Source: Roseivivax marinus (GTDB taxonomy: Bacteria; Pseudomonadota; Alphaproteobacteria; Rhodobacterales; Rhodobacteraceae). From it: DNA of 64,000 bases. Shown in pieces: positions 37,675 through 48,352 of the stretch; position 1 is the stretch's first letter; every line of letters begins with the position of its first letter. Both the position numbers and the translations under genes were made by a program. Under the pieces are notes generated by a model, which was given only the letters and a program-made list of their open reading frames with translations, made no database searches and was not told the origin of the DNA. The stretch covers positions 62,001 to 126,000 of the forward strand of contig NZ_FOAI01000008.1 in NCBI RefSeq assembly GCF_900109705.1. Reading direction: 5' to 3'.

Positions 37675-37827
37675 ATGTCTGCAGATGTGTATGTGATCGG
37701 TCTCGCAGGCCTGTCGCTGATCGCGGTGATGATCTTCGCGCTCACGGCACGGTCAAGCGACGACCACACTCACGATGACCGGCAGCGGCACTCTTCGTCT
37801 CTGGTACGGGATGGCCGCTCCAACTGA
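37675..37827 (+). CDS. Small single-pass membrane protein (50 residues)
   Basis: Starts MSADVYVIGLAGLSLIAVMI; one membrane segment (about 5-24), then a His/Asp/Arg-rich tail (DDHTHDDRQRHSSS). GAGGA lies nine bases upstream of the ATG, and a strong hairpin follows the stop. No family is recognised. A possible EcfG promoter upstream would make it a member of the general stress regulon. Frame, Shine-Dalgarno and hydrophobic segment are seen; function unknown. Confidence 0.65.
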   Translation: MSADVYVIGLAGLSLIAVMIFALTARSSDDHTHDDRQRHSSSLVRDGRSN

Positions 37828-37840
37828 TCAATCATCCCGC

Positions 37841-37872
37841 AAGGGGGCCGCTGCAACTTACGCGGCCCCCTT
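37841..37872 (+). terminator. Hairpin terminator after the small membrane protein
   Basis: AAGGGGGCCGC and GCGGCCCCCTT form a perfect 11-bp stem with a 10-base loop, 13 bases after the stop. The downstream T-run is short (the TT closing the stem), but the symmetry of A and T at its ends is typical of intrinsic terminators. Confidence 0.75.
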
Positions 37873-37942
37873 GCCCGCACGACAGACCTTTCCCCCGTGA
37901 CCATTCCGCGGTTCTCTCGTGGAAGAACACGAGGGGCCTTCC

Positions 37943-39637
37943 ATGACAGATCTCGACATCCGCATCGCTGCCGCCCGCGGTGAAATTCCCGCCGACCTCG
38001 TCCTGCGGGGCGGGCAGGTCTACGACCTCGTGACAGGAACCCTGAGCGAGGGCGATGTCGCGATCGTCGGCGACCGGATCGTGGGCGTGGAAGCCGATTA
38101 CGAGGCACACGAGGTGATCGACGTCTCGGGCCTGATCCTCGTGCCCGGCTTCATCGACACCCACCTCCACGTGGAAAGCTCGCTCGTCACACCCCACGAG
38201 TTTGACAGGTGCGTCACGCCACACGGTGTGACGACAGCGATCTGCGACCCCCATGAAATCGCCAACGTGATCGGTGCCGAGGGCATCCGGTATTTCCAGA
38301 AAGCCTCCGAGACCACCGTGATGGACCTGCGCGTGCAGCTGTCCTCCTGCGTGCCGTCGACCCACATGGAGACATCCGGCGCCACACTCGAGGCTGATGA
38401 TCTGGAGGCTCTGCGCGGCCACCCGTCGGGAATCGGGCTTGCAGAGATGATGAACTATCCCGGTGTCATTCACCGCGACCCCGGCATCATGGCCAAGCTG
38501 CGCGCGTTCGAGGGCGGCCACGTGGACGGTCATTGTCCGCTCCTGTCGGGTCGCGACCTCAACGCATATGCTGCGGCCGGAATCCGCACCGAGCACGAGG
38601 CGACCAGCGCCGAAGAAGCCGCCGAGAAGCTGCGGAAGGGCCTGCGCGTGCTGATCCGCGAGGGGTCGGTCTCCAAGGACCTGCTGGCCCTGCAGCCGCT
38701 CCTGACCGAACGGACGGCGGCCTACATGTGCCTGTGCACCGACGACCGCAACCCGCTCGACATCGCGGAGGAGGGGCATCTCGACCACATGATCCGCACG
38801 CTGATCGCACACGGCACGCCCACGCTTGCGGCTTACCGCGCCGCGTCGCTGTCGGCGGCCGAGGCGTTCGGGCTGAAGGACCGCGGTCTCGTCGCGCCGG
38901 GCTATCGCGCCGACATCGTGGCGCTGCGCGATCTCGAGACCTGCGATATCGCCCATGTGATCTGCGGCGGCCGGCTGGTCGAGGGCGCGCTCTTCGAAGG
39001 GCGGTCCGAGCTGCCGCCGGTGGGGCGCGGTTCGGTCACGCTGCCACAGATCGACGCCGCTACTTTCCGCCATGCCACGAACGCCGAAACCACACATGTC
39101 ATCGGCATCCGCGAGGGCCAGATCCTCACCGATCACCTGGTGGAGGACGTGGCCATCACCGACGGCGACCAACGCCCCGACCCGGTGCGCGACCTCGTCC
39201 GGATCGCCGTGATCGAGAGGCACGGGCGCAACGGCGACGTCGCCACCGGCTTCGTGCGCGGCTTCGGGATGACTGACGGCGCCATCGCCGCCACGGTCTG
39301 CCACGACCATCACAATCTCGTGGCCGTGGGCATCGACTACGATGACCTCGCGCTTGCCGCCAACAGGCTTGCCGAGATCGAGGGCGGCTTCGTGGTCACG
39401 CAAGGGGGCAGGGTGGTCGCCGAACTGGCTCTGCCGGTCGCGGGCCTCATGTCGCTGGAGCGGTTCGAAACGGTGCGCGACCGCCTGCGCGACCTGCGCG
39501 CGGCGGCCAAGGACCTTGGCGTGACGCTGCACGAGCCGTTCCTGCAACTCGCGTTCCTCGCGCTGCCGGTGATTCCGGCTCTGAAGATCACCGACCGCGG
39601 CATGGTCGACGTGGAGCGCTTCGAGATCCTCGAATAG
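37943..39637 (+). CDS. ade: Adenine deaminase
   Basis: A 564-residue amidohydrolase that converts adenine to hypoxanthine and ammonia in purine salvage. The metal motif [13 protein letters not shown] near residue 70 and the family-specific CHDHHN near residue 455 are intact, as is [13 protein letters not shown]. Start ATG at 37943 follows GAGGGG. Hypoxanthine could then feed the hpt product encoded near 47 kb. The arsenic operon begins about 40 bases after its stop. Confidence 0.92.
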   Translation: MTDLDIRIAAARGEIPADLVLRGGQVYDLVTGTLSEGDVAIVGDRIVGVEADYEAHEVIDVSGLILVPGFIDTHLHVESSLVTPHEFDRCVTPHGVTTAICDPHEIANVIGAEGIRYFQKASETTVMDLRVQLSSCVPSTHMETSGATLEADDLEALRGHPSGIGLAEMMNYPGVIHRDPGIMAKLRAFEGGHVDGHCPLLSGRDLNAYAAAGIRTEHEATSAEEAAEKLRKGLRVLIREGSVSKDLLALQPLLTERTAAYMCLCTDDRNPLDIAEEGHLDHMIRTLIAHGTPTLAAYRAASLSAAEAFGLKDRGLVAPGYRADIVALRDLETCDIAHVICGGRLVEGALFEGRSELPPVGRGSVTLPQIDAATFRHATNAETTHVIGIREGQILTDHLVEDVAITDGDQRPDPVRDLVRIAVIERHGRNGDVATGFVRGFGMTDGAIAATVCHDHHNLVAVGIDYDDLALAANRLAEIEGGFVVTQGGRVVAELALPVAGLMSLERFETVRDRLRDLRAAAKDLGVTLHEPFLQLAFLALPVIPALKITDRGMVDVERFEILE

Positions 39638-39656
39638 GACTTGCCGGCGGTTTCGT

Positions 39657-39683
39657 ATTTCCGTATTTCCGGAAATATGGAAT
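39657..39683. promoter_or_regulatory. ArsR operator overlapping the arsR-arsC start codon
   Basis: TATTTCCGGAAATA (39664-39677) is a perfect 14-bp palindrome whose last base is the A of the ATG. It sits inside a longer imperfect dyad (ATTTCC repeats on the left, GGAA on the right). Its place across the start codon suggests self-repression by the ArsR domain. Confidence 0.7.
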
Positions 39684-40522
39684 CAGATATCATCTCGCAG
39701 TTCTCCGCCCTCGCGCATCCCGGCCGCCTCGGGGTGTTCAGGCTGCTCGTGCGCCGGGCGCCGGACCATGTGCCGGCGGGCGAGATCGCCGCGGCGCTGA
39801 ACCTGCCGGCGTCGACGCTGTCGCCCTATCTCGCGCAGCTTCGGCAGGCGGGCCTGGTGACGGAGCGGCGGCACGGCACGTCACGGCGCTATGCCGCGCA
39901 CGTCGACGGGGCGGTCGAGATGGTGGACTTCCTGCTCGGCGATTGCTGCCGGGGCCGCGTTCCGCTCTGCCCGCACCCGGGCGCCAGTGTTCGGGAGACC
40001 TCCGACATGATCCACCGACCCTACCGCGTCCTGTTCATCTGCACCGGCAACTCCGCCCGGTCGATCTTTGCGGAGGCGTTGCTGCGCGAACTCGGCGGCG
40101 ACCGCTTCGAGGTCCACTCGGCCGGGACCAGGCCCCAGTCCGAGCTCAACCCGCTCGCGGTGAAGATGCTGGCCTCAAAGGGACACGACACATCCACCCT
40201 GCGAGCCAAGAACGTGGAAGAGTTCCGCGGCGCCGAGCCAGCCCCGCTCGACTTCGTTTTTACCGTCTGCGACCGCGCGGCGAACGAAGACTGCCCTGCC
40301 TGGGCCGGCCAGCCGGTCTCGGCCCACTGGGGCCAGCCCGACCCGGTTGCTGCCACTGGCACCGAAGCCGAGCGGATGCTGGCCTTCCAGAGCGTCTATG
40401 GCGCCCTGCGCAACCGCATTCAGGCCTTCGTGGCCCTTCCCATCGACAGCCTCGACCGCGCCGCGCTCCAGCGCCGCGTGGACGACATTGCCCATCTCGA
40501 CCAGACCGGGGAAACCGCGTGA
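39677..40522 (+). CDS. ArsR-ArsC fusion: arsenic-responsive repressor and arsenate reductase
   Basis: A 281-residue fusion. Residues 1-88 are an ArsR winged helix ([33 protein letters not shown]), with probable metal-sensing cysteines C90, C91 and C97. Residues 116-275 are a low-molecular-weight-phosphatase-type arsenate reductase with the C-x5-R loop CTGNSARS (C122-R128). It would both sense arsenite and reduce arsenate. ATG at 39677 matches ArsR family starts but lacks a clear Shine-Dalgarno; a TTG at 39641 with AGGA is an alternative. It leads the arsRC-gap-arsJ operon and is coupled to gap by GTGA. Confidence 0.88.
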   Translation: MESDIISQFSALAHPGRLGVFRLLVRRAPDHVPAGEIAAALNLPASTLSPYLAQLRQAGLVTERRHGTSRRYAAHVDGAVEMVDFLLGDCCRGRVPLCPHPGASVRETSDMIHRPYRVLFICTGNSARSIFAEALLRELGGDRFEVHSAGTRPQSELNPLAVKMLASKGHDTSTLRAKNVEEFRGAEPAPLDFVFTVCDRAANEDCPAWAGQPVSAHWGQPDPVAATGTEAERMLAFQSVYGALRNRIQAFVALPIDSLDRAALQRRVDDIAHLDQTGETA

Positions 40523-41517
40523 CCACATACGCTCTGAACGGGCTCGGCCGCATCGGAAAGCTCGCCCTGCGGCCCGTGCTCGAGGCCGGCCTCGACATCG
40601 CGTGGCTGAACGACGCGGTGGGCGATCCCGAGATGCACGCGCACCTGCTTGAATTCGACACCGTGCACGGCCGCTGGTCCGCCAACTTCGCGCACGACGC
40701 CGAAGCGATCAGCGTCAACGGCACGCGCCTGCCGATCCACAGAAAGAAAAGCCCGGCGGATCTTCCTCTCGACGGGGTGGACGTGGTCGTGGACTGCACC
40801 GGCCAGTTCAAGACCGAGGCCGCGCTGGCGCCCTATTTCGAGGCCGGTGTGAAGAAGGTGGTGGTCTCGGCGCCGGTCAAGGACGGCGGCGCGGCGAATA
40901 TCGTCTACGGCGTGAACCACGACATCTACGACCCCGCGTCCCACCGGATCGTCACGGCGGCAAGCTGCACCACGAACTGCCTCGCGCCGGTGGTCAAGGT
41001 GATCCACGAAGGGCTGGGAATCCGTCACGGCTCGATCACCACGATCCACGACGTCACCAACACGCAGACCATCGTGGACCGCCCTGCCAAGGACCTGCGG
41101 CGCGCACGCTCGGCGCTGAACTCGCTGATCCCAACGACGACCGGCAGCGCCACGGCGATCACGCTCATCTACCCCGAGCTGACGGGCAAGTTGAACGGCC
41201 ACGCGGTGCGGGTGCCGCTTCTGAACGGCTCGCTGACCGATTGCGTGTTCGAGGTGGAGCGCGAGACCACGCCGGAAGAGGTCAACGAGATGTTCCGCGT
41301 CGCCGCCGAGGGACCTCTGGCAGGCATTCTCGGCTACGAGACGCGCCCGCTGGTGTCGACCGATTACGTGAACGACCCGCGCTCCTCAATCGTGGATGCG
41401 CCCTCGACGATGGTGGTGAACGGCACACAGGTGAAGGTCTACGCCTGGTATGACAACGAATGGGGCTACGCGCACCGTCTCGTGGACGTCGCTCGCATGG
41501 TGGGAGACAGCCTGTGA
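40519..41517 (+). CDS. ArsJ-associated glyceraldehyde-3-phosphate dehydrogenase
   Basis: A 332-residue GAPDH: Rossmann motif [13 protein letters not shown] at the N terminus and catalytic C150 in [13 protein letters not shown]. In ars operons this paralogue makes 1-arseno-3-phosphoglycerate from arsenate, which ArsJ exports. Starts at GTG overlapping the arsR-arsC stop, and its own stop overlaps the arsJ GTG. Its context, not its sequence alone, marks it as the arsenic-detoxifying copy. Confidence 0.92.
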   Translation: MTTYALNGLGRIGKLALRPVLEAGLDIAWLNDAVGDPEMHAHLLEFDTVHGRWSANFAHDAEAISVNGTRLPIHRKKSPADLPLDGVDVVVDCTGQFKTEAALAPYFEAGVKKVVVSAPVKDGGAANIVYGVNHDIYDPASHRIVTAASCTTNCLAPVVKVIHEGLGIRHGSITTIHDVTNTQTIVDRPAKDLRRARSALNSLIPTTTGSATAITLIYPELTGKLNGHAVRVPLLNGSLTDCVFEVERETTPEEVNEMFRVAAEGPLAGILGYETRPLVSTDYVNDPRSSIVDAPSTMVVNGTQVKVYAWYDNEWGYAHRLVDVARMVGDSL

Positions 41518-42788
41518 GCGCCACCTCCCACAAGGCCACTGAGCGCCCAGACGGCCTGAGTGCCTACATCGCGGTCACGGCGGCCTACTGGGCGTTCATG
41601 CTGACCGACGGGGCGCTGCGGATGCTGGTGCTTCTGCACTTCCACACGCTCGGTTTCTCGCCGGTGCAGCTGGCTTACCTGTTCATCCTCTACGAGCTTG
41701 CTGGCGTGGTCACCAACCTTGCCGCGGGCTGGATCGCCGCGCGGTTCGGGCTGACCTCGACGCTCTATGCCGGTCTCGTCATCCAGATCGGGGCGCTCGC
41801 GGCGCTGACGCAGCTCGATCCGGGCTGGTCGGTCACGTCCTCCGTGGTCTTCGTCATGGCGGTGCAGGGTGCGTCCGGCGTGGCCAAGGACCTGGCGAAG
41901 ATGTCGTCGAAGTCGGCGGTGAAGGTGCTGGCCCCCGAGGAGGCCGGCGGCCTCTTCCGCTGGGTCGCGGTCCTCACGGGGTCGAAGAACGCGGTCAAGG
42001 GCCTGGGCTTTCTGCTGGGCGCGGCGCTGCTGGCCCTTGCGGGGTTCCAGGCCGCGGTGATCGGCATGGGCGCGGTTCTGGCGATGATCCTCGTTGCCGT
42101 CGCGTGGAAGATGCCGGGCGGACTGCCCAAGGGCCGGAAGGAGGCCAAGTTCCGCGAGGTCTTTTCCGACAATCCGAACGTCAACTGGCTGTCGGCGGCG
42201 CGGGTGTTTCTTTTCGGCGCGCGTGACGTGTGGTTCGTGGTCGGCATCCCGATCTACTTCTACGCCGTGCTGTCGGACGGATCCGAGGCCGGCAACCGCA
42301 CCGCGTTCTTCGTCATCGGCACCTTCATGGCGGTCTGGACGATCCTCTACGGTGCGGTGCAGGCCTTTGCGCCGCGGCTTCTGCGCGCCAAGGACCGCCC
42401 CGAGCCCGAACTGGTGACGGCCGCGCGGGGGTGGGTGGCGGCGCTGGTCGCGATCCCGGCGCTTCTGGCGGTGCTGGTCTGGATGCGGGGTGAAAGCGTA
42501 GAGACCACCACGGGCCTGATCGTCGGCCTCCTGATCTTCGGTGCGATCTTCGCGGTGAACTCGTCGCTGCACTCCTACCTGATCCTCGCGTTCACCAGCG
42601 GGGCGCGGGTCACGATGGACGTGGGATTCTACTACATGGCCAACGCGGCTGGCCGGCTTCTGGGTACGCTCCTGTCAGGGCTGACCTACCAACTGGCCGG
42701 GGTCGGTGCATGCCTGATGACTGCCTCGGTGATGCTGGCGCTGTCGGCGGTGGGCGCGGCGCGGCTGTCACCCGAGCGGAGCGGATAG
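41514..42788 (+). CDS. arsJ: Organoarsenical efflux MFS transporter ArsJ
   Basis: A 424-residue major facilitator with about 11-12 membrane segments; the N-terminal [20 protein letters not shown] and [20 protein letters not shown] are typical of ArsJ. It exports 1-arseno-3-phosphoglycerate made by the adjacent GAPDH. The GTG start overlaps the gap stop by four bases. A strong bidirectional terminator follows. Confidence 0.92.
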   Translation: MSATSHKATERPDGLSAYIAVTAAYWAFMLTDGALRMLVLLHFHTLGFSPVQLAYLFILYELAGVVTNLAAGWIAARFGLTSTLYAGLVIQIGALAALTQLDPGWSVTSSVVFVMAVQGASGVAKDLAKMSSKSAVKVLAPEEAGGLFRWVAVLTGSKNAVKGLGFLLGAALLALAGFQAAVIGMGAVLAMILVAVAWKMPGGLPKGRKEAKFREVFSDNPNVNWLSAARVFLFGARDVWFVVGIPIYFYAVLSDGSEAGNRTAFFVIGTFMAVWTILYGAVQAFAPRLLRAKDRPEPELVTAARGWVAALVAIPALLAVLVWMRGESVETTTGLIVGLLIFGAIFAVNSSLHSYLILAFTSGARVTMDVGFYYMANAAGRLLGTLLSGLTYQLAGVGACLMTASVMLALSAVGAARLSPERSG

Positions 42789-42825
42789 GTGGCGACGGCC
42801 TGAGAGCGCCAACTTACGGAATAAG

Positions 42826-42862
42826 AAAGGCCGGCCCCGCGTCTCACGGGGTCGGCCTCTTT
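42826..42862. terminator. Bidirectional terminator between arsJ and the paoABC-like operon
   Basis: AGGCCGGCCCCG and CGGGGTCGGCCT pair over 12 bp with one G-U, a 7-base loop, CTTT on the right and GAAA on the left. It sits 37 bases after the arsJ stop and about 20 bases from the end of the molybdenum-subunit gene, serving both strands. Confidence 0.87.
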
Positions 42863-42884
42863 CACGTCAGGCGCACGGGCGCGG

Positions 42885-45074
42885 TCAGTCGAAGGCCATG
42901 AGACCTTCGAGCACCACGTCGGGATGCGCCGGGAACTTGCGGATCCGAACGCCGCAGGCATTGTAGATCGCGTTCGTCACAGCGGCGCCCGCGCCCGAGA
43001 TGCCCAGCTCGCCGATACCCTTGGCCTGGATCGGGTTCGCGTAGTCGTCGCGCTCTTCCAGGAATTTCACGTCGAGCTGCGGCACGTCGAGATGCGCCGG
43101 CATGTGGTAGTTGGCGAAGTCGCGCGTGATGATGTGTCCACGACGCGGATCGTGCTCGGCGGCCTCGGTTAGCGCGGTGCCGATGCCCCAGATCATGCCG
43201 CCCCAGCACTGCGACCGGGCGGTGCGCTCGTTTAGGATGCGACCCGCGGCAAAGGTCCCCGCCATGCGCTTGACCCGAACCTCGCCGGTCCAGGCGTGCA
43301 CGGCCACCTCGGCGAAATGCGCGCCGAAGCCCGAGGAGAACGCTTCCTTCCGTGTGTCGCCGGGCTTGATCTGGGCAACCTCCACGATGTCGCTGTCGAT
43401 GAGATCCTCGAGCTTCTTCTCGACGTTGCCGCACCGGGCGAGGCCGTTCGACAGCGTAAGGTCGTCGCCGCCGCAGCCCATCTTGTCCGCGATCTGGTCG
43501 CGGATGGCCTTGCAGGCTAGGAACACCGACGAACCCGACGAGGCAGCACCGAACGAGCCGCCGGAGCCAGCCGCCTTGGGGAAGCTGCTGTCGCCGAGAC
43601 GAACCTCGACCAACTCGCGCGGCAGCCCCAGCATTTCCCCGGCGATCTGGCCGAGGATGGCATAGGTGCCGGTGCCGATGTCGGTCATGTCGGTTTCGAC
43701 GATGGCCCCGGTAGGGGTGAGGATCACGCGCGCTTCGGACGGCAACAGCATGTTCATCCGCGCGGCCGAGGCCACGCCCATGCCGGTGAACCAGTCGCCT
43801 TCGCGGCGGGCTCGGGGCGACTGGCGCTGGTCCCAGCCGAACGAGGACGCTCCGTCCTTCAGGCACTCCGCCAGCATCCGGGCCGAGTAGGGCAGGCCGG
43901 TTTCGGGGTGCGTCTCGGGGATGTTGCGCAGGCGCAGTTCCACCGGATCGACCCCCGACGCTTCGGCCAGCTCGTCCATCGCGGTCTCGAGGGCGACCAT
44001 GCCCACGGCCTCGCCCGGGGCCCGGACCGAGCCCGACGGATTGCGGTGAATACGCGCCGTCTCCTGGCGATACCGACGGTTCGCGCCGCCATAGAGGAAG
44101 TGCGTCGCCTGGTTCGTGGGCTCCGAGAAGCCCTCGTTCGGCAGGTTCGACACCCGGTCGCGATGCTCGATACCCAGAAGCGTGCCGTCAGCCTCCGCGG
44201 CCAGCCGGATCCGCTGGGTCGTTTCGGTGCGGCGCAGCACGGCGTCGAACACCTGCTGCCGGCTCATCACGACGCGGACCGGACGGCCCAGATCCTTGGC
44301 GGCGATGGCAGCCGCCACGGCCTCGTTCGAGATGCCCAGCTTGGATCCGAAACCACCGCCAATATAGGGCGACAGGATGCGGACGTTTTCTTCTTCGATA
44401 TTAAGAGCATCGGCCAGTTCCTTCACGTTGAACTGGACCAGCTGGCAAGAGCCGTGAAGGGTGACCTTGTCGCCCTCCCAGACAGCGATGGCGGCATGAG
44501 GTTCCATGGCCCCCGCGACGTGTGCGGCGGTGATGTATTCCTCGTCGACGGAATGCGCGGCCTTGTCCATCGCCATGTCGATGTCGCCGTAGTCTTCCTT
44601 GTCGGTCCACTCGGTCTCGGAGGCGTTGTCGGGATCGACCTCGGCTTCTTCCTCGGAATACTCGAGCTTGAGCCGCTGGGCAGCGTCACGCGCCTGCTCG
44701 AACGTGTCGGCCACGACCACGCCGATGGGCTGGCCGAGATACTCGATGTACTTGCCATCGCGCACCGGGCTTTCGCCCATCATGCCCTGTGCCGGGTTCC
44801 GGATCATACGCTCGTCGGTCATGTGAACGGCGAGAACCCCGGGCATGTCGCGAACGCCGGCCTCGTCCACCCTGAGAACGCGGCCCTTGGTGATCGTGGC
44901 GCGCACGAGCACGCCGTGGGCGAGGTTCTCGACCTTTGCCTCGGCGGCGTAGGTCGCCTGACCCGAGACCTTCAGGTGTCCTTCGGGCCGCACCAGCGGC
45001 GCGCCGATGATGCCCTGACCGGTTTCGTCGAGGAGGCGCGGCTGCACCTCGTTCATGCGGAACGTTCGCGTCAT
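42885..45074 (-). CDS. paoC: Aldehyde/xanthine oxidoreductase, molybdenum-binding subunit (PaoC-like)
   Basis: A 729-residue molybdopterin-cytosine-dinucleotide subunit of the xanthine oxidase family. Landmarks: [29 protein letters not shown], and the catalytic glutamate E689 in [13 protein letters not shown]. Its length and partners match the E. coli PaoABC (YagTSR) aldehyde oxidase. It is the last gene of a minus-strand operon, overlapping the FAD gene by four bases. The substrate, probably an aromatic or other aldehyde, is not determined by sequence. Confidence 0.88.
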   Translation of the reverse strand: MTRTFRMNEVQPRLLDETGQGIIGAPLVRPEGHLKVSGQATYAAEAKVENLAHGVLVRATITKGRVLRVDEAGVRDMPGVLAVHMTDERMIRNPAQGMMGESPVRDGKYIEYLGQPIGVVVADTFEQARDAAQRLKLEYSEEEAEVDPDNASETEWTDKEDYGDIDMAMDKAAHSVDEEYITAAHVAGAMEPHAAIAVWEGDKVTLHGSCQLVQFNVKELADALNIEEENVRILSPYIGGGFGSKLGISNEAVAAAIAAKDLGRPVRVVMSRQQVFDAVLRRTETTQRIRLAAEADGTLLGIEHRDRVSNLPNEGFSEPTNQATHFLYGGANRRYRQETARIHRNPSGSVRAPGEAVGMVALETAMDELAEASGVDPVELRLRNIPETHPETGLPYSARMLAECLKDGASSFGWDQRQSPRARREGDWFTGMGVASAARMNMLLPSEARVILTPTGAIVETDMTDIGTGTYAILGQIAGEMLGLPRELVEVRLGDSSFPKAAGSGGSFGAASSGSSVFLACKAIRDQIADKMGCGGDDLTLSNGLARCGNVEKKLEDLIDSDIVEVAQIKPGDTRKEAFSSGFGAHFAEVAVHAWTGEVRVKRMAGTFAAGRILNERTARSQCWGGMIWGIGTALTEAAEHDPRRGHIITRDFANYHMPAHLDVPQLDVKFLEERDDYANPIQAKGIGELGISGAGAAVTNAIYNACGVRIRKFPAHPDVVLEGLMAFD

Positions 45075-46090
45075 GCGGCGTCTCCCATGTCAAAGTGGGT
45101 CTCGCCCGACAGGCCGGTGGCGTCGCGCAGCGCGGAAATCAGCGTGCGTTTGGCCAGCGGGGCCTTGAAGGCATTGGATTCCTCGGTCCAGGCGTCGCGC
45201 AGCAGCACGTCGGCCGCCTTGGCGAACAGCTCGTCCGACGGCGCTTCGCCGGCCAGCACGTCCTCGACCTCGGTATCGCGCCACGGCTTCGCGCCGATGC
45301 CGCCGAAGGCGAGTTGCGCGCTTTCGATCGTGTCGCCGTCCATCTTTACGACGGCCGCGACGGACACGAGGGCAAAGGCGTAGGAGGCGCGGTCGCGAAC
45401 CTTGCGGTAGGTCTGACGGGCCCCGGAGACCGGCGCGGGCAGGATCACCGCGGTGATCACCTCACCGGCCTCCAGCGCGTATTCCTTTGCCGGGTTGTCG
45501 CCGGGCAGCAGGTAGAGATCGCCCACCGGAAGGGTGCGCGTCTCGCCAGACGTCTGACGAATTTCCACCTGGGCGTCGAGCGCCCGCATGGCCACGGCCA
45601 TGTCCGAAGGATGCGCGGCGATGCATTCCGGCGAGGTGCCGAGGATCGCGCACATCCGCGCGATGCCGCCTTGGGCCGAGCAGCCGCTGTTCGGCTCGCG
45701 CTTGTTGCAGGGCATGGCGGTGTCGTAGAAATACGGGCACCGTGTGCGCTGCAGCAGATTGCCGCCGGTAGTGGCCTTGTTGCGGATCTGGCCGGAGGCG
45801 CCGGCCAGCAAGGCGCGGGCGAGGACCGGATAGGCCCTGCGGACGGTCGGATCGCCGGCAAGCACCGAGTTCGACACCAGCGCGCCGATGCGCATACCGC
45901 CGTCGGGGGTGCCGTCGATGTCCGACAGGCCCGGCAGGCGGGTCAGGTCGACCACGTGCTCGGGCGTCATGATCTGCAGCTTCATCAGGTCGATCAGGTT
46001 CGTCCCGCCGGCGATCGGCGTGGCGCCGTCCGTCAGCGCCTGCGAGGCGACCTCGAGGTTTTCGGGGCGGGTGTAATCGAAGGGCCTCAT
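45071..46090 (-). CDS. paoB: Aldehyde oxidoreductase, FAD-binding subunit with [4Fe-4S] insertion (PaoB-like)
   Basis: A 339-residue FAD subunit: FAD-binding [13 protein letters not shown] near residue 25-38, and an insertion with cysteines C118, C128, C137 and C147 ([18 protein letters not shown]). This cysteine-rich insertion is a mark of the PaoB/HCR-type subunits that carry an extra [4Fe-4S] cluster. It overlaps both neighbours by four bases. Confidence 0.9.
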   Translation of the reverse strand: MRPFDYTRPENLEVASQALTDGATPIAGGTNLIDLMKLQIMTPEHVVDLTRLPGLSDIDGTPDGGMRIGALVSNSVLAGDPTVRRAYPVLARALLAGASGQIRNKATTGGNLLQRTRCPYFYDTAMPCNKREPNSGCSAQGGIARMCAILGTSPECIAAHPSDMAVAMRALDAQVEIRQTSGETRTLPVGDLYLLPGDNPAKEYALEAGEVITAVILPAPVSGARQTYRKVRDRASYAFALVSVAAVVKMDGDTIESAQLAFGGIGAKPWRDTEVEDVLAGEAPSDELFAKAADVLLRDAWTEESNAFKAPLAKRTLISALRDATGLSGETHFDMGDAA

Positions 46091-46599
46091 GCCTTGTCCT
46101 CCGCTTCAGCGGCGCGCGCGATAGCTTGGCGGATGCCGGGATAGGCCGAGCAGCGGCAAAGATTGCCGGACATGCGTTCGGCGATCTCCTCGTCGGTCAG
46201 TTCGCCCATGTCGGCGAGCGACGGAGAGACATAGGAGGGCCAGCCGAGCTTGGCTTCCTCGATGGCGGCGGTGGCCGAGACGATCTGGCCGGGCGTGCAG
46301 TAACCGCACTGGTAGCCGTCGCACTCGACGAAGTCCTGCTGAAGTCGGGCAAGGTCGTCGGGCATGCCGATGCCCTCGATGGTGGTGATCTCGTCATCCT
46401 CGTGCATGACGGCAAGCGACAGACACGAATTCACCCGGCGTCCGTTGACCAGCACGGTGCAGGCACCGCATTGACCGTGGTCGCAGCCTTTCTTCGACCC
46501 GGTCAGGCCGAGCCGGTCGCGAAGGGCGTCGAGCAGCGTGACGCGGGGCTCGATATCGAGCTTGTGCGTCTCGCCATTGACGGAAAGAGTTACGTCCAT
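46087..46599 (-). CDS. paoA: Aldehyde oxidoreductase, [2Fe-2S] subunit (PaoA-like)
   Basis: A 170-residue iron-sulfur subunit: ferredoxin-type cluster ligands C39, C44, C47 and C59 ([20 protein letters not shown]), and a second cluster in CGYCTPGQ and [12 protein letters not shown] at 46599 is the family start; the frame extends 21 residues upstream but has no twin-arginine motif, so the complex is probably cytoplasmic, unlike E. coli PaoABC. First gene of the operon; no maturation gene such as paoD/xdhC is nearby. Confidence 0.9.
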   Translation of the reverse strand: MDVTLSVNGETHKLDIEPRVTLLDALRDRLGLTGSKKGCDHGQCGACTVLVNGRRVNSCLSLAVMHEDDEITTIEGIGMPDDLARLQQDFVECDGYQCGYCTPGQIVSATAAIEEAKLGWPSYVSPSLADMGELTDEEIAERMSGNLCRCSAYPGIRQAIARAAEAEDKA

Positions 46600-46720
46600 G
46601 GGGAGCTCCGGTAGGTGGGAAGTCTTCGGAAAAGGAGATGGACGCGCCTCCGCGCCCGTCAAATCCGAACGTCCGATCTGCTACCGGGTTCCTGATGTGA
46701 CCGAATTGCCTCGACGTCGC

Positions 46721-46903
46721 CTAGCGGGGCACGCGGATCGGTCCCTTTGGATCGGCGCCGATCCAGTCCGGCAGGCCGACATACCGCTCGACCAACCAAA
46801 GCGCGAGACAGAGCGCCACCACCGCGAAGACGAGCCGAACCATGGTCCATGACGGCGGGTTCTGCGCCCACCTGCGCATCCGCATGAGCCAATGGAGGTT
46901 CAT
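46721..46903 (-). CDS. Small membrane protein coupled to hpt (60 residues)
   Basis: Starts [20 protein letters not shown]; one strong membrane segment (about 21-42), then [17 protein letters not shown]. Its ATG overlaps the hpt stop (ATGA), so it is translationally coupled. Positive residues before the segment predict the N terminus inside. Similar short proteins trail hpt in related genomes to my recollection, but this is unchecked. Function unknown. Confidence 0.7.
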   Translation of the reverse strand: MNLHWLMRMRRWAQNPPSWTMVRLVFAVVALCLALWLVERYVGLPDWIGADPKGPIRVPR

Positions 46904-47439
46904 GCGGTGAAGCGCACCTTGCCGATGTGGGGCAGGTTGCGGTCCCGTTGGGCGTAGTCGATGCCGTAGCCCACCACGAATTCGTCGGGGATGGTAAAGC
47001 CGATCCAGTCGGCGCTGACCTCTGTCTCGCGGCGCGACGGTTTGTCGAGCATGGCGATCGAGCGCAGCTTGCGGGGGTTGCGCGAGGCCAGCAGCTTCAG
47101 GACATGCGACAGGGTGTGGCCGGTGTCGACGATGTCCTCGACCACCAGCACGTCGCGGCCCTCGATCGCGGCGCGCAGGTCCTTGAGGATGCGGACCTCG
47201 CGGCTCGATTCCATCGCGTTGCCGTAGGACGAGACCTCGAGGAAATCGACCTCCACCGGCAGGCTGAGCGCCCGCACGAGATCGGCGATGAAGATGAAGG
47301 AGCCGCGCAGGAGGCCGACGACGACCAGTTGCTCGGTGTCGGCGAACTCGGCTTCGATCCTGGGCGCGAGCGCGGCGATGCGGGCCGCGATCTGGTCCGA
47401 CGAGTACATCTCGTCGATCACGTAGGCTGGGGTCGTCAT
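46900..47439 (-). CDS. hpt: Hypoxanthine phosphoribosyltransferase
   Basis: A 179-residue type I phosphoribosyltransferase that makes IMP from hypoxanthine and PRPP. The PRPP loop [14 protein letters not shown] (about 103-116) and the [13 protein letters not shown] and [17 protein letters not shown] segments identify Hpt. ATG at 47439 follows AAGGGA. Together with the adenine deaminase it would complete adenine salvage via hypoxanthine. Divergent from coq10. Confidence 0.93.
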   Translation of the reverse strand: MTTPAYVIDEMYSSDQIAARIAALAPRIEAEFADTEQLVVVGLLRGSFIFIADLVRALSLPVEVDFLEVSSYGNAMESSREVRILKDLRAAIEGRDVLVVEDIVDTGHTLSHVLKLLASRNPRKLRSIAMLDKPSRRETEVSADWIGFTIPDEFVVGYGIDYAQRDRNLPHIGKVRFTA

Positions 47440-47519
47440 GCGGATTCCCTTGATTTTCGGTCGCAACATACGACATCCCCCGTCACTGTCACCCAGAAGA
47501 GGACAGGCCGGATCCGCGC

Positions 47520-47975
47520 ATGACGACCCATTCCGAGACAAGGCGGCTGCCATACACGGCGCAGCAGATGTACGACCTCGTGGCCGACGTGGGATCGTAC
47601 CCAGAGTTCCTGCCGTGGTGTGCCGCCGCGCGGGTCAAGTCGACCGAGGACCACGGCGATCACGAGGTGATGCACGCGGACCTCGTGATCAGCTTCAAGG
47701 TCTTCCGCGAACGCTTCGGGAGCCGGGTGACGCTCTGGCCCGAGCACAAGAAGATCGACACCGAGTACATCGACGGACCCTTCCGCTACATGGAGGCCAA
47801 CTGGTCCTTCCGCGACCTCGACGAAGGCGGCTGCGAGGTTGTCTTCCACGTCGACTTCGAGTTCAAGAACGCGATGCTGCGTTCGATCATCGGTGTGGTG
47901 TTCAACGACGCCATGCAGCGCATCGTCCGCGCTTTTGAGCGCCGGGCCGACGCGCTCTACGGGCCGCGCCGCTGA
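47520..47975 (+). CDS. Coenzyme Q-binding protein COQ10 / RatA-like START-domain protein
   Basis: A 151-residue polyketide-cyclase/START protein: [20 protein letters not shown] and the C-terminal [21 protein letters not shown] are family signatures. In mitochondria the homologue COQ10 binds ubiquinone and aids respiration; the E. coli homologue RatA was described as a ribosome-associated toxin. The ubiquinone role is likelier in an alphaproteobacterium, but this is inference. Divergent from hpt with an 80-bp shared promoter region. Confidence 0.9.
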   Translation: MTTHSETRRLPYTAQQMYDLVADVGSYPEFLPWCAAARVKSTEDHGDHEVMHADLVISFKVFRERFGSRVTLWPEHKKIDTEYIDGPFRYMEANWSFRDLDEGGCEVVFHVDFEFKNAMLRSIIGVVFNDAMQRIVRAFERRADALYGPRR

Positions 47976-48085
47976 TCCTCCTTCGCTAACCCTTCGTTCG
48001 GAAATCCCGCCCCGCGCCCCATGCGCGCCGGAATCGCGCGCGATCCGACCTGTGCGGGGGCGCAACCGAACGGGGGTGAACGACG

Positions 48086-48334
48086 ATGTCACCGATGAGC
48101 AAGGCCGGGACGGGACCGGTCACGAGGCCTTCGCCGCAGGTGGAGACCGGCGCGATCCAGCGCCATGACCGGAACATGAAAGCGAGCGAGGCCGCGGCCT
48201 CCGAGCGGCGGCGGGACACGCAGGCGATTGTCGCGGCCCATGCCGGCGAGGGCGCGGCGTCGAGCGCCTACCGCATGGCGCAGATCCTCGGGATGCCGCC
48301 CGAGCATGTCTCGATGCTGAAGCCGAAGGGCTGA
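48086..48334 (+). CDS. Hypothetical small protein (82 residues)
   Basis: Starts MSPMSKAGTGPVTRPSPQVE; hydrophilic and helical, with no membrane segment or cysteine. GGGGG lies about 12 bases upstream, a weak ribosome site. The C-terminal half (ERRRDTQAIVAAHAGEGAAS, RMAQILGMPPEHVSMLKPKG) looks protein-like. It ends 18 bases from the convergent cinA stop. No family recognised; it could still be a chance frame. Confidence 0.45.
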   Translation: MSPMSKAGTGPVTRPSPQVETGAIQRHDRNMKASEAAASERRRDTQAIVAAHAGEGAASSAYRMAQILGMPPEHVSMLKPKG

Positions 48335-48352
48335 GCTCGGCGCGGCGACCGG

